Source: Rhynchosporium graminicola
Lineage: Eukaryota; Ascomycota; Leotiomycetes; Helotiales; Ploettnerulaceae
Reading direction: 5' to 3'
DNA: 64,000 nucleotides
Assembly (NCBI GenBank): GCA_900074885.1
Contig: FJUW01000055.1
Coordinates: forward strand, 180,600-244,599
Shown here piece by piece: positions 44,475 to 55,608 of the stretch. Every line of letters starts with the position of its first letter. Within the stretch, counting starts at the first letter, position 1. The notes beneath the pieces are model-generated. The model did not search any database and was not told where the DNA came from. It saw only the letters and a list, made by a program, of their open reading frames with translations. A program made the translations under genes and the position numbers.

Positions 44475-45925
44475 TCAACGGGGCTGGCTATATGCCACCA
44501 TTGTTTGCCAGAATGCATCTATGTGGTGTTGTGAGTCTGTTATTGTCTTCTTCGTCAGGTTCTCGCATACGTCAAACCACTGGCACACCTCGTCCGCGGC
44601 ATCGGCAAGGCTTTTTTTCGAAGTTTCCCCCCATAGCCACGAATACCCATCAACGACTTCTTTGATTTGGTCTATCTCTACACCACGTATCTGCAAAATG
44701 TCTGGACCAGTGGGCCAAGCGTTCCAAAATATCGGAATTTCTAGCCGTGGATCATACAAGAATCTGGCGGGAAATTTTGGGTTTGACGGTATTTTGAGAG
44801 ACCAGTCTGAGCACCAAGAAGGCATTGTTTCAGGTTTACCGGCAGATATTGCTATATCAAGTATGTCTTGCGGTCCCATAGTATCGAGTAGCTCAACAGC
44901 CAGTGACTGGTACACCTCGACAAAGTGATCTTGGTCATTATTATAGACGACATGTATCTGACTCCTGATTGCTTGAGGCACGAGTGCGAGAAGACTATAC
45001 ATACGATCTTCCTTGTGGAGGCTTTTTTTTTTTGGCGTGAGGAGTGGAGATACTCCATGAGCCGGTGACCAAGCTCCTCATGTGGATGTTCCAATATGCC
45101 TACCGAAGAATTAGTGCCAGTATTGTCGAAATAGACCCACATTAGTTTGGTGTCCGCCATAGAGTTTTCAAAGTTTCGGAACGCTTCCCCCGCGACAGTC
45201 TGGTCTCCACACATGAATTGTGTATTCTTCGCTAGCATTACTTCTTGGAAAGTCCATAGTCGAAAGAGCCACTCCCTTCTTTAGAGTGTTGGAACAGCAG
45301 GCCATAGGAGGTGGGTTATAGGTGGAAGTCCTAAAGGCTCCAAGTCATGAGCTTGGAGAAAGAGCTTTGTACCAGTTTTCAACAAGGATCCAAATGTCTC
45401 TGATTAGGACACAACTAACCCCGATGGCAGAATATTCCAGCTGTTGGGCTCCTCCATCCAAATAAAAAAATCCATCGTAAGACGAATGTCGTCTCGGTGT
45501 GGACCAAGTCAAAGCATAACTTCTACCGCTTCCCCAAATATCTTCCCCATAATTGGAACCACTCGAGCTTTCTCGTCCCTATCTCTTTGATTGATACATA
45601 CTGCATCTATCCAGATTGGCATTTTGGAGATTGCTTTGAGGAAAGGCAGAGCCTCGAGGATGTTTGGTGTGATGCTGGTCAGGGCTCCGTTAGGCTTGAG
45701 CTCATTCCTACATAGCACTTCTCGCACTTCCGTGGATCGGCCCCATACATATGACAGAGCATTAAAAGGCGGAGAGTCTTTCACATCGTAGGTTTGCAAC
45801 CGAAGAATCGTTTTGTCAGCATCGTCAGGGGAGTCTAGGAGCTCCAGGAGGCGGATCGAGGCGGTTGAGAGAACGTCATAGAGTACTTGTGACCGCAAAG
45901 GATGGGCGTGTGGTGTTGCAGACAT
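44475..45925 (-). pseudogene. Broken HET (heterokaryon incompatibility) domain gene
   Basis: From the ATG at 45925 the frame encodes the first part of a HET domain (DSPPFNALSYVWGRS, SITPNILEAL, MPIWIDAVCINQRDRDEK, VVPIMGKIFGEAVEVML). It then meets TGA at 45509-45511, where the family usually has Trp (VxVWLG). The same frame goes on with LGPHRDDIRLTMDFF. Further down, WLFRLWTFQEVMLAKN follows a TAA. The A11 run at 45023-45033 marks a frameshift, after which EDRMYSLLALVPQA continues in another frame to 44475. HET proteins trigger cell death on fusion of unlike hyphae; this copy cannot make a full protein. Fungal genomes often carry many such decayed HET genes. Confidence 0.82.
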
Positions 45926-47665
45926 GATAACTAAGGTTGAAGTAAGTGTCAAATTCCTAGGGAGCGTAGTTTTTTTTTGCGGCCGGCCAGACCGCGATGA
46001 GAGCGATGTATCGATCTTGAAGAGGCAACTTGAGTGCGTAGTCTTCGACGATCGAACGTCTGAAGTCTTGTTAGATGTGATTAACATGGACAGGAGCGGT
46101 ATTTGGAAAGTGCAGGTTCGATGGCGGCGTGCAGATGGATTAAGTTGCTTCTGCCAAGATCTCGATTTGGACTTCCATCAATATCAGGAAAAAGGGGCTG
46201 ATTCGGGTGAAGTATACCACCAAATCAATTAGTTGAAGTATCAAATCCATTCTATGATTTTACTATCTTCTCAAGTCGAAGACTTGTATTGTTTTCGTGA
46301 CATTACTAACAGTCAAGTGAAGTCCTGAAATACTTTCGTGACATTTATCGCCTCCTGTTGCGAGGAGTAAAGTCTGGCATATTCGGCCACTTTTTACCGA
46401 CATAGATAGGACGTTCAGCAACGAGCTCGCTAGATTCAAAACAATACCCAACTCGTTTCCCCTATGCTTTTATGGTATAGACAGACCTTATCATGCGTAC
46501 CCACGCTGCCGAGGGCTCTTATTCAGGAGTGACAGTCTGACAGTACCCGATCAAAGAAGCAGAAGCAGAAGCACCATATGTGCCTCTATTTTAAAACTAA
46601 ATGATTGAAAACGGGGACCAGATCGGTTTCGAAGCAGTAATACTATTTGGTTTGTGTCGGATATGAGCTATACAGAGGTAAATCTGTTTATAAGTATGCA
46701 TAGTTTACGCAGAATAAATTGATGGAAAGGAAACCGTACTACCTCAGTCCGCAAAGAAAGAGAATGGAGGCAAGTGCAGTTCGAAAACAGATTAGCTGTA
46801 CCCTGGACAGCAGAGAATATCTGCTACGATGCATGTTGTATTGTTACGAAGATCCTTACTAGTGTGCGAGTATGATTATGAGATTGATTCGACGGAAGTT
46901 GCTGATGCCAAGGCTCGCGATGTGAAGGAGGCCCACACTTCAGGGGCTCGCTAGAATCAAAACAATGCCTTTGTTTACTTAACTTAGCTATTGCAATAGT
47001 TGAAGATAAGCCTCTATCAGATCTTTGTTCAAGTATCAATGTTACTGGCCGTAGTAGCAAACATGATTCCAGGACTGCCAAGTCAAAAAGGGGACAAAAT
47101 TGACACCAATGCTGGAAGAGTCAACTAATGCTGGGCAAGTCCAAAAAGCACATATCATGCAAAGCAACTGAAAACTTATACACTTGGAGATGGAACTGGG
47201 GATCTCTAAGCTGACCCTTATACAATTTGACCACCAGCATTTGATGGCCCTTTCCCAGAAGCTGGAGATCATCTATGGACCCCTAATCTGCAGTGTTCAC
47301 GTGATGGCGCGTACCCATATAAGAGATCGACATTTGAATCCGCGATATCAACTAACTGGATCAAATAAATCAATTGCATCACTGAGTCCTTCATACTGTA
47401 CGTGTCCGTGTTCCTGTATTCATAACCGCCACATTGTCCATCCCGCATAGATGTCATTGGCCGTAATGTATCCATCCACCTGCATTGTCCAATCACATGC
47501 TTCCTCGCCAACGTGACGCCTCAATGTCGTCACTGTAATTGGTACCAGGAGCTCTGGAGCTATAAGTTCCAAATCCCCCTCACTTTCACGTTCCACAAAC
47601 ACATCACACAATACTCTCACAACAACCTCATCAACAATCAACTACCACAAACTAAAACCGTCATC
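45926..47665. other. Spacer
   Basis: 1.7 kb, no protein gene supported. 47183-47245 has weak tRNA-like sequence (listed separately). 47560-47665 is the probable 5' UTR of the small mitochondrial protein gene. Confidence 0.45.
47183..47245 (-). pseudogene. Possible tRNA relic
   Basis: The minus strand shows a box A-like TGGTCAAATTG and a box B-like CAGTTCCATCTCC with GAGATCCCC before it, as in tRNA-Leu-type genes. No acceptor stem or clean anticodon arm can be built. It is either a decayed tRNA or chance. Confidence 0.2.
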
Positions 47666-48098
47666 ATGCTCCGTATCATCTCCAGATCCGCCGCTCCTAG
47701 AGCTTCGATTGTCCGCGCCGTCCAGATTAGAGGAATGGCCGACCAGAGAATTGAGAAAGCCGCAGAGGCCGCAGGAAAGGCGAAGGATTCAAGTCCAAAG
47801 GTACGTTCCTTTCGTTACACCATCACCCATTGGTGTATTAATAATGTCTTGTCCTTCTACGCGAACTTTTGGCTAATGCATAGTTCCGCAGGATCCCTCG
47901 GTCATCTCGTCCGCAGGTGCTGTAGGAAAGCAGTTTAACCCCGATGGAGCTATTGGAGGTATTGCACAGGAAATTGGAGGACCATTCGATAAGGATGGAG
48001 CCATTGGCAAGCAGTTCGATGCTGCAAAAGATGGATTGGCTGGACAGGTTGAGAAGGCTGTTGATGGACCAAGCAGACCTGCTTCCGAGAAGAAGTAG
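47666..48098 (+). CDS. Small mitochondrial-targeted protein with internal repeats
   Basis: Exons 47666-47800 and 47892-48098 (342 nt, 113 aa) with a 91-bp intron (GTACGT donor, CAG acceptor). The first 23 residues are an Arg/Ser/Ala-rich amphipathic presequence without acids (MLRIISRSAAPRASIVRAVQ), so mitochondrial import is likely. The second exon is built from a repeated GAxGKQF/DGAIG motif: GAVGKQFNPDGAIGG, then KDGAIGKQFDAAKDG. The protein is rich in Gly, Ala, Lys and Asp and lacks Cys. I do not recognise a characterised family. The composition resembles small stress-related, intrinsically disordered proteins, which is only inference. The splice restores phase and the presequence argues the gene is real. 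Confidence 0.75.
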
Positions 48099-49523
48099 AT
48101 GGGTACTGGCATAGGGGAAGTGGAGGATGGGCAGATGGAGGAACAAGATGAATGCAGTGCTTGAGGATCGCAATTCATGGCGGATGGAACAATCCTCACG
48201 AATGACTTGTACTACTACTTCAATTGGCAACCAAAATTGCTGAACAAGCTATACCCACAGCCTCTCATAGTTTTCACTATCCTCTTGCCTCCATCAGTCT
48301 TCAGAAACGGTCGAGTTTGTTCGAGAGCGAGAAGTCTACGCGTATACAGCGAAGCATCAGGTCGCGTACATGGAACGAGACGACGGCTGTTAAAAGCCAA
48401 GCATGTTACAGAGCTTCCTCCCTTCGGGGTTAAGAGCTGTATCCAACTTCATTGCCATGGGCTGTGGTCCCTTACTTTTGCCTGCCATTTGGCACAGAAT
48501 CGGGTGCCAAGTTGCAATCCTTCGAACACGGACATCCATCTGAACAAACGGATGCCTCGCATGAAACAGTTGAAGGTATGACACGGTAGTGGAAGGATGG
48601 GATGAAACGATCCTGCGAATGCACCAGGGGAATCATATTGATTCAAGCGAGGTTATGACAGGCAGTATCATCTAGCAAACCAAAATCCTTCTCCATTTTG
48701 TGGAAGTTGTAGCTCATTTGTTGATCTGCCAAATTCTCAGCAGCACTAGAAAGCAAAACGCCAGCATTGCTAAGCTTCACAATTACTTGCGCTACCTTCC
48801 TTGTATCCTCAACCACTGGATATAATCCTGGACGCCATCGACATCATTGACAGCTTGTAATCCACTGTTGTAATAAACAATTAAATGTCAGCTGTTATTC
48901 ATTTCTGCCTCATTTAATACCCGCAACCTCTAGGCAACTATACCCATATGACCTTGCGTGCAGATATTTGACTTTTTGCGAGTAAGCGAGCAATAGCATA
49001 AACAAACTCTTAAACAGAATATCAAAAAACTATTACCAGTCAGCAGGCAAAGAATCGAAAACGAATATCAAAGATCCACGCTTGAAGGTTCAAGCTTACG
49101 ATTGGCCCATCGTTTGATCTGTCCGTCCCCAGCTCACAAGGGTCTAACTTCAAGCACCAAACGGGTTCAGATCCCAAGCCACCATGCGTGACGTCGGAAT
49201 AACTCCTGTAATCCGCAGCTGAAAATGGATTACAAAAGTACCTCAAAACCCCGAAACAAAAGGAATGCCGTGAATCCTCTGGCTTCTGCGCGTGAGAACG
49301 CCACCAATAGTACTAATGCAGCCATGTCTTGACTTAGAATGGTGGACAATCTTCATCTTTACCGAGCCCAGCTGTGTCACGAACGGGAGAATTAGACCGG
49401 AGAGGGAAGGTCGAAATGGCCCATTTCGTGTAACGCTCATATCTACATGGGGAATAAATATTCACAATTTCCCCCGCAACTTTGGAGGACAAAATCAGCA
49501 TTATCAAGCCTTTTCACACAAAC
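48099..49523. other. Spacer
   Basis: No gene supported. Several short overlapping frames only. Confidence 0.45.
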
Positions 49524-50661
49524 ATGATTCTCCTCTCATTATATTTTGTACTCGGCGTCGCTTCAGCGAGTCTGGTGACCCGGCAAACAACTTCATGCAC
49601 AACTCCAAACGGTCCGGGATTTTGCGGAAACACTGCCACCGGCTGCAGCGGAGGTACTTTCTATGCCGGTTTCTGCCCTGGTGCATCGAATATCCAATGT
49701 TGCGTTCGCTCTTGCTCGACTCCAAGCGGAGCTGGGTTTTGTCAATACACTAGCAGTATTTGCTCGGGAACCTTCGTCTCTGGATATTGTCCCGGAACTG
49801 CGGATTACAAGGTACGGCTTGAAATTTAGGTGCTCGAAAGGTAGCTGATGAAAACAGTGTTGTGTGAAATCATCCTCTTCAGCTACGGGTCTTCCTGGTG
49901 TTGACATATCTGGCACTCCTCCGGCATCGTTCTGGACTTGCGCTGCGCAAACCTACAAGGTTGTGGCATTGAGAGGTTACCAACAAGCATGCGGATCTGT
50001 AAGTTCAACATTCTCATCACGTTCACAGCTGACATTTTCAGGGCGGACAAGTCGCTTCAAACTTCGTCGCTAACTATAAAGCCGCCAAAGCGGCTGGAAT
50101 CCCAAGAGTTGACGCATATATGTTCCCATGCACTGGCACCCAGCCGACTGGCGTCGCTTGCAAGAGTCCTGCAACTCAACTTGCGGAGTTCCTGAAGGTT
50201 ATTGATGATAATTCTATGACGCTCGGAACTCTCTGGTTCGATATCGAGCCCACCTCCGGGACTTGCAATGCTTGGAACCTCGGAGCCACGCAGAACACAG
50301 CCCTGGCCAAGCAATGGGTAGCCTTACTCCAGGGTAGTGGGAGGAAATGGGGGATTTACGCAAACGGGTGAGATAAGTGTTCGTCTTGATACCGACTTCG
50401 CTGATAAGTGTAGCAATCAATGGTCTGGCATGTTCGGATCTCGAAGTACGGATGTGGCGTCTCAGCTTCCGCTGTGGGCTGTCCAGTTCGATAGCAAGCC
50501 TGGTGTTAATACCGTGACTACATTCATGGGAGGCTGGACGTCGGCTGTTGCGAAGCAGTACAATCTTGGTATGTTGGGGACTGGGATTTTCGGCGCTTTG
50601 GCTGACTTTGATAGATACTACTGCTTGCGGATTTGCCGTCGATCTTGACTCTTTCTTGTGA
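49524..50661 (+). CDS. Secreted GH25-like lysozyme with two Cys-rich modules
   Basis: Exons 49524-49811, 49858-49998, 50042-50367, 50414-50568 and 50615-50661 (957 nt, 318 aa). The four introns are 43-46 bp. Signal peptide MILLSLYFVLGVASA. Residues about 23-100 are two tandem modules of about 38 residues with the same Cys pattern (TTPNGPGFCGNT / STPSGAGFCQYT, each ending in a CC pair). The catalytic domain begins LPGVDISG (about 107). It continues with VDAYMFPC and the acid pair in LWFDIEP, WGIYANG and LWAVQFD, the pattern of GH25 muramidases with a (beta/alpha) barrel. Likely role: cleavage of bacterial peptidoglycan or a related wall polymer outside the cell. The Cys modules may bind wall material. 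I use the ATG at 49524 because it starts directly at the signal peptide; an in-frame ATG at 49482 would bury it. Confidence 0.85.
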
Positions 50662-51071
50662 TGTGGGCTCAAGAGAGTCAGGCGAGGTTAAATCAGGAGT
50701 GAAGTAGGAATTGTTAGTCGTGATACTGGGTTCTACTTAAAGCTATTTATTCTATTTCTTGGGATCTGAAATGAGCGGTCCCATGGAATGGCCACAGAAT
50801 AGAAAATGACTTGATGGCCGAAATAATTCCAAATACCAATTCCTCGTTTTATCTCTGCTCCAATTGAACAGTGTTCATGCTTAGCCCGAGGCAAATTCGT
50901 TCCCGGGTAAAACGAGTTAGAGAATCACCCCAACTTCAAAGCCGAAGACGACTCCTTCGAATGATGATCAAGCAGTCCTATTATTTCTAATAAATCACCC
51001 AGACAATGTCCTGTACTATTCCAAAAAAGAAACGTCTCATCGAAATGTATTTCTAGACATAGATAGATGGG
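50662..51071. other. Spacer up to the retrotransposon
   Basis: 410 bp of ordinary sequence: 3' UTR of the GH25-like gene and flank. It ends with the 5-bp target duplication ATGGG at 51067-51071. Confidence 0.6.
51067..51071. repeat. Target-site duplication, left copy
   Basis: ATGGG directly before the left LTR, matched by ATGGG at 59771-59775. Five bp is the usual size for Ty3/gypsy integration. Confidence 0.85.
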
Positions 51072-51202
51072 AGAAAAGGTGTGGGAACAGAACCTCTTGA
51101 GAAGCGTCGTTGTATTGTAGAGGAGGTTTGGAAACCTCAGAAGAAGACTATAGAGGTAGAGGTCTGTGCGCAACTAGCTACTGGAGGTCCAGTGATATCA
51201 CA
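51072..51202 (-). repeat. 131-bp LTR, left copy (3' LTR of the minus-strand element)
   Basis: Aligns over 131 bp without gaps to 59640-59770; 124 positions are identical. Read on the minus strand it begins TGTGATATCACTGG and ends ACCTTTTCT. Two of the seven differences are changed in this copy, both in CpA/TpG context. Confidence 0.93.
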
Positions 51203-52154
51203 AGTCCACTACCTACAAGTCTCGCCCTCGAGACCTCTCTTTCGTGAGTTCTAATACGCTATGAAACACCTGTAAATATACATCTCGAAAGCTATATACT
51301 CCTAAAACTCTCTTTAGATAACTCCCCTTCGAGACAGAGAATATCTCTATCTTATATCAGGACCTTGTACCTATACCTCTTAACTCTATAGTTAATAACT
51401 TCTGAACTTCTATATGTATTATTAAACTCCCTACTCCTGCTGCTATACCCTTAGTATAGAATCTCTAGCTATAACCTCTATTTTTCGACCTGTTCTGAGC
51501 TCTACTAGCAGAGAATATTTGCCCTTCTTAGCTCTAAGGTTTTAATATAATAGTAGTCTTTCCTCTTGTCTATTCATAAGGTATAAGTTTCGCAGATAAA
51601 AGGGCTTTATTTGATCGATATAGAAGTATCGTAGTATAAGTGTTCCGTTAAGTTGCTATAAGGTATAAGATTTACTATATTCGCTACTTATACCGGAGAC
51701 TACGAAAGGACCTCTCTAGCTTAGACGCAGTTTTTGCCTAGCTATAGTATGATCGTAAAGTATAACTATAGAGCTAATTCCTAGATACTACCTTCTAGAT
51801 ACCCTTAGATTATATATCTCCTTCTGTCTTATTCTTTCTAGGTATAAGGCTATATCCACTTATTCTAATTTAGTAGCTTATATCCTAATATACTCTAATA
51901 CCTTATCTCCCTATTCTTCACTCTCTTTACTATTAGCTCTCTAAAGCACTTCAGGGAATCCCTATAAGTCTAATTCTTAATAAATCGCTCTGATATAATA
52001 GGCGGGAAAGGTAAGGTCCACTTCTAACCTTAGCTAATACCTACGGTATATATAAAATAGTAAGTACCTAAGGAACTTAATCTCCTTTAAATTCATTTCA
52101 AATACTACCTTTTAGAGCTTAATAGTATAGTTAGGACTTATCTTAGTTATAGCT

Positions 52155-52440
52155 TACTAGACTAAATTAATAGCTTTCTCTGCTATACCTGTAGACTTCT
52201 TAGAGGCTAAGGGTAAGTTAAGCTATAAAATACCTTTCTTATTAATATAGTTTCTGATTTCTTCCCTAAAGTGACTTCTAGGATCTATATAAAAGCTAAT
52301 AGGTATACTATCTGTCTTAAATAGTATATCTAGCGATACTTTAATATGTTCCGAGTTAGCTACTGCATAAGGAAAGGCTTATACTAGCTGGGAGAAGTAA
52401 TCTATAACGATAAGAAAGTATCTATAACTCTTAGGTAGTT
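52155..52440 (-). pseudogene. Integrase core remnant of the retrotransposon
   Basis: Minus-strand frame from 52440: PKSYRYFLIVIDYFSQLV (first catalytic Asp), a stop where AFP follows in relatives as WAFP, then FYIDPRSHFRE (second Asp). A stop sits in place of Trp after NKKGIL, and ASKKSTGIAEKA (catalytic Glu) ends the core. All three acidic residues of the DDE triad can be placed, but the frame has at least three stops. Confidence 0.8.
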
Positions 52441-53879
52441 ATATAAAAGGTCTATAAAAGTCTGCCCTAAGTAATTCCATCGGTATAGAGACTATAATCT
52501 AGGAGAGTAGTACTGACTTCTGAGCTAGTCCGTGTTTCGCGTATTATAGATACCTAGTAATATATAGAGTAATATCCTTAGTGAGTATAAGCTAATAGAT
52601 ACCTCTGAGTTTTCTAGTAGTAATAGTCGATATAAAATGTCCTCCCTTATTATACGCTTTCACTAAAGCTTCTATAACTTATTCTAGTATAAGATAATAT
52701 TTATATATTTCTCTCTATTTATACTATAATACCTTATGCTCCTACTTATATTTCTTATATTAGAGCTTTAGGGATCTCTTCCTTATGCGATCTGCACTAT
52801 CTAGGTAGATACTATAGAGAAGGAACCTGATAATATCCTTATACTAGTATATCTTCTTATAAGCTTCTGAAGGGGATATCAGCTCGACTATTACTAGCTT
52901 CGATAACTAGTAAGTCTCCGCAGATAGAGCTTTAAATATTTCATAGAGAGGCGTATCTTCTAAAACTTATAGTCTAGTAAAGGGTGAACTTGACTATAAA
53001 GTTATATCCTAGAACCTCTCTCCTACTGAATATAGAGCAGCTATAAACTCAAGATCTTCATTCTTACCTCACGCATATTTCTCGATATTATCTACTTTAA
53101 ATATCTCTCTAATAACTTCTAATTTCTTACTATTAGTCTTCTTAGTACTAAGCTCTAACTCTTTTAGTAGATCTTTATATCTACTAATTCTATCCTTCTA
53201 TCTCCAGATAAGTCTAGTAGCAATCTGCTGCTCTTCTCTAAACTTTATTATATCTAGTCTATCGCAATTATCTCTAGGAAAAATAGTACGTAATAAAGTA
53301 TCCGTAGTCTTATTTCGGCTACCGGGAATATAGTGAATCCGTATATTTAATAACCTTAGCTCTGAAGCTTACTTAGTATAAATTCCCTCCTAAAGAGCTA
53401 AAGAATCCAGAAAGTGAGTTAATAGCTAATGATCTATATAGATAATTCCTAGCTTATCTTCCCGTAATATATAATAATATTTACGACTAAACTTTATAAT
53501 TAATAGGAGCTCTTTTTTATACGTCTTATAATTCCTTTAGGTTTTGGAGAAGGTAAAGCTATCGAAAAGGATTAGTACTATCTTCTTCTCTCCCTCCTTA
53601 GATTATATAATATAATATCCTCCTATATATCCACTAGTATCTATATATATTTACACTAGGAGAGTTAGATCGTAGCTATTTCTCTCTACTACTCTTAAGC
53701 ACACTTCCTTTAGTAGCTCAAATAATATCGCCTCATTCTCTTTCTATCTCTATTCTATATCTCTAGTAAGTCGATTTAATAGTCGAGTAATCTCCGTATA
53801 ATTCTTTACCTAGGGCCGCGTAATTTAGATCGCTCCTAGGAATCTTCTGACCTCCGTAGTATTCTTAGGAACCGGCTAT

Positions 53880-54300
53880 ACTTAGATTCTTAAGGCCCTT
53901 TCTAGTTTAATTATTGATTTGCCTCCAGCCTTATATAAAGTTCCTAAAACTAATACTTCTATTATAAACAGTAGATACTTCTTAAATGAAAGTTTTAGAC
54001 TAGACTATAGGAGTCTAGGCAAGAGATAGTCTTTCAGAAATGCAAATACTTTCTTAAATATCTTAAAGGCTATAAAGATATTATCTATATAGAAGAGTAA
54101 AGACTAAAGAACTACTCTACCCTCAGAAATAATTAGAGAGAATAGCAAGGGCTTAGAGTTATCGAAACCTTTCTCTACTGCCTTAGCAGATCTTAGTATA
54201 TCTCTAAACACTAGCTTTATAAGTTCTATTATTAAAAAGGCTGAGCTTCTATACCCTTAAGGCATGCGTGTTAGTTATAGTTAGCCGTGGCCTAGTATAG
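53880..54300 (-). pseudogene. Reverse transcriptase remnant of the retrotransposon
   Basis: One minus-strand frame reads TRMP-stop-GYRSSAFLIIEL, later LLFYIDNIFIAF, then KLSFKKYLLFIIEVLVLG and YKAGGKSI. This is the RMPQGY...Y(I/L)DDI...lG....GG pattern of Ty3/gypsy reverse transcriptase. The second Asp of the catalytic YIDD is Asn, and at least three stops interrupt it. Confidence 0.85.
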
Positions 54301-55425
54301 AGAAGGTATAGATATAGCAGTCGTTTAGGTATAAGTTTACTAACTAGTAGGCGTGTTTCAGATCTATCTAGATAAATAAGCGATACTTAGGATTACTAAG
54401 AAATATAAAGTATTCCGCTATAGAGATTATTAAGTAGCTAGGAGTTTTCTCTTTAATCTTAGAGTAATTAAATATTACTCTATACTCTCTAGTTTATACC
54501 TTAGAGTCTGATCCTTTGTTCACTATATATAGATAGCTATTTTAATCTGATAGCGCTCCGTTAGCTAGGAGTATACTCTCAAATATCCTATACTTAATTC
54601 CCTCCTTAATTATCTTATTTAACTAAGCGAGCTTAGCTAGTGTATATCTCCTAGCTATATTCTCCTAGACTAGCTTAGAATATTCTAGGATTCTGGCTCT
54701 ATAGTAGTAGAGATCAGTAAAGGGTATATCTTCTAGGCCTATTGAGTTAATATATCGATATATATATAGTAGCTTATAAACTTACTTAATTTCTTCTAGT
54801 AGTATAGCTATACTAAAAGTTAACTAGCTCTTAGTAATCTAATCGTTCAGAACTTCGTTAGTTACTTCTGCTATTAGTAACCTAATAACTCTTCTTTATA
54901 TAGGGAATGCTATAATATATAGTGCCTTCTTATTAGATTCTATAGTAATATTCTATGTTTCAGTATAGTTACTATATATTCTAGGCTATTCTGCAGATAT
55001 AAGTTAATATTAGGATTTCAAGGAGAGCTTAATAGCTAGATAGTAGGACTAAAGGTAATTACTGCGGATTCTCGAGGGTTTTAGCTAGGCTATATCGTTT
55101 AAGGATAGAAGAAGCTATAATAATAACTTGGACTAGGTAGTAGCTCTCCTAGTCTCTAGTATATATATAAAAGTAATATTAGCTTGAGTAAATAAGGCTA
55201 GGAATAAGCCTACTGATACAGAGGGGTACTGATTTATAATAGGCCTCCCTCCTACGGAGGGTGTTTAGTCTTTGAAATTTGAAGCTCTAGGAGGCCCTTT
55301 CGATACATAGGAAACTTCCGAGGTATCTGCTAAATATCTGAGGTTTTAGGTAGTTCTAAATACCTCTAGACAGCTATAGCGGGCTAGTGATAAGTTTAAT
55401 ATTATCTCAGGATAGCCTAGTAAAT

Positions 55426-55608
55426 CTAGTTTTTTAAAGAGTTAGAATTACTAGAAGAAGAAGTATCTTCAGAATCGGATTCGGAAGAAGAAGAGTCAGG
55501 GGTAGTATCGTTATTAGTAGTAGAGAGGTCGGAGCTCTCCGCAAATCGAATAATTAAATCTGATACGTCTTTATTAGATTTCACCTTTAGATACAGAATC
55601 AGGTTCAA
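55426..55608 (-). other. Acidic Ser-rich residual frame in the retrotransposon
   Basis: The only frame of 60 codons left inside the element. It ends in a Ser/Asp/Glu-rich tail and lies upstream of RT on the coding strand, so it may be a remnant of Gag or of the Gag-Pol linker. No motif confirms this. Confidence 0.3.

Noticed and set aside
51072..51079. Alternative LTR edge at the TG of TGTGGG (plus strand)
   Set aside because: With that edge the flanking 5-mers do not match. Including AGAAAAGG in the LTR gives a perfect ATGGG duplication, and both copies share it.
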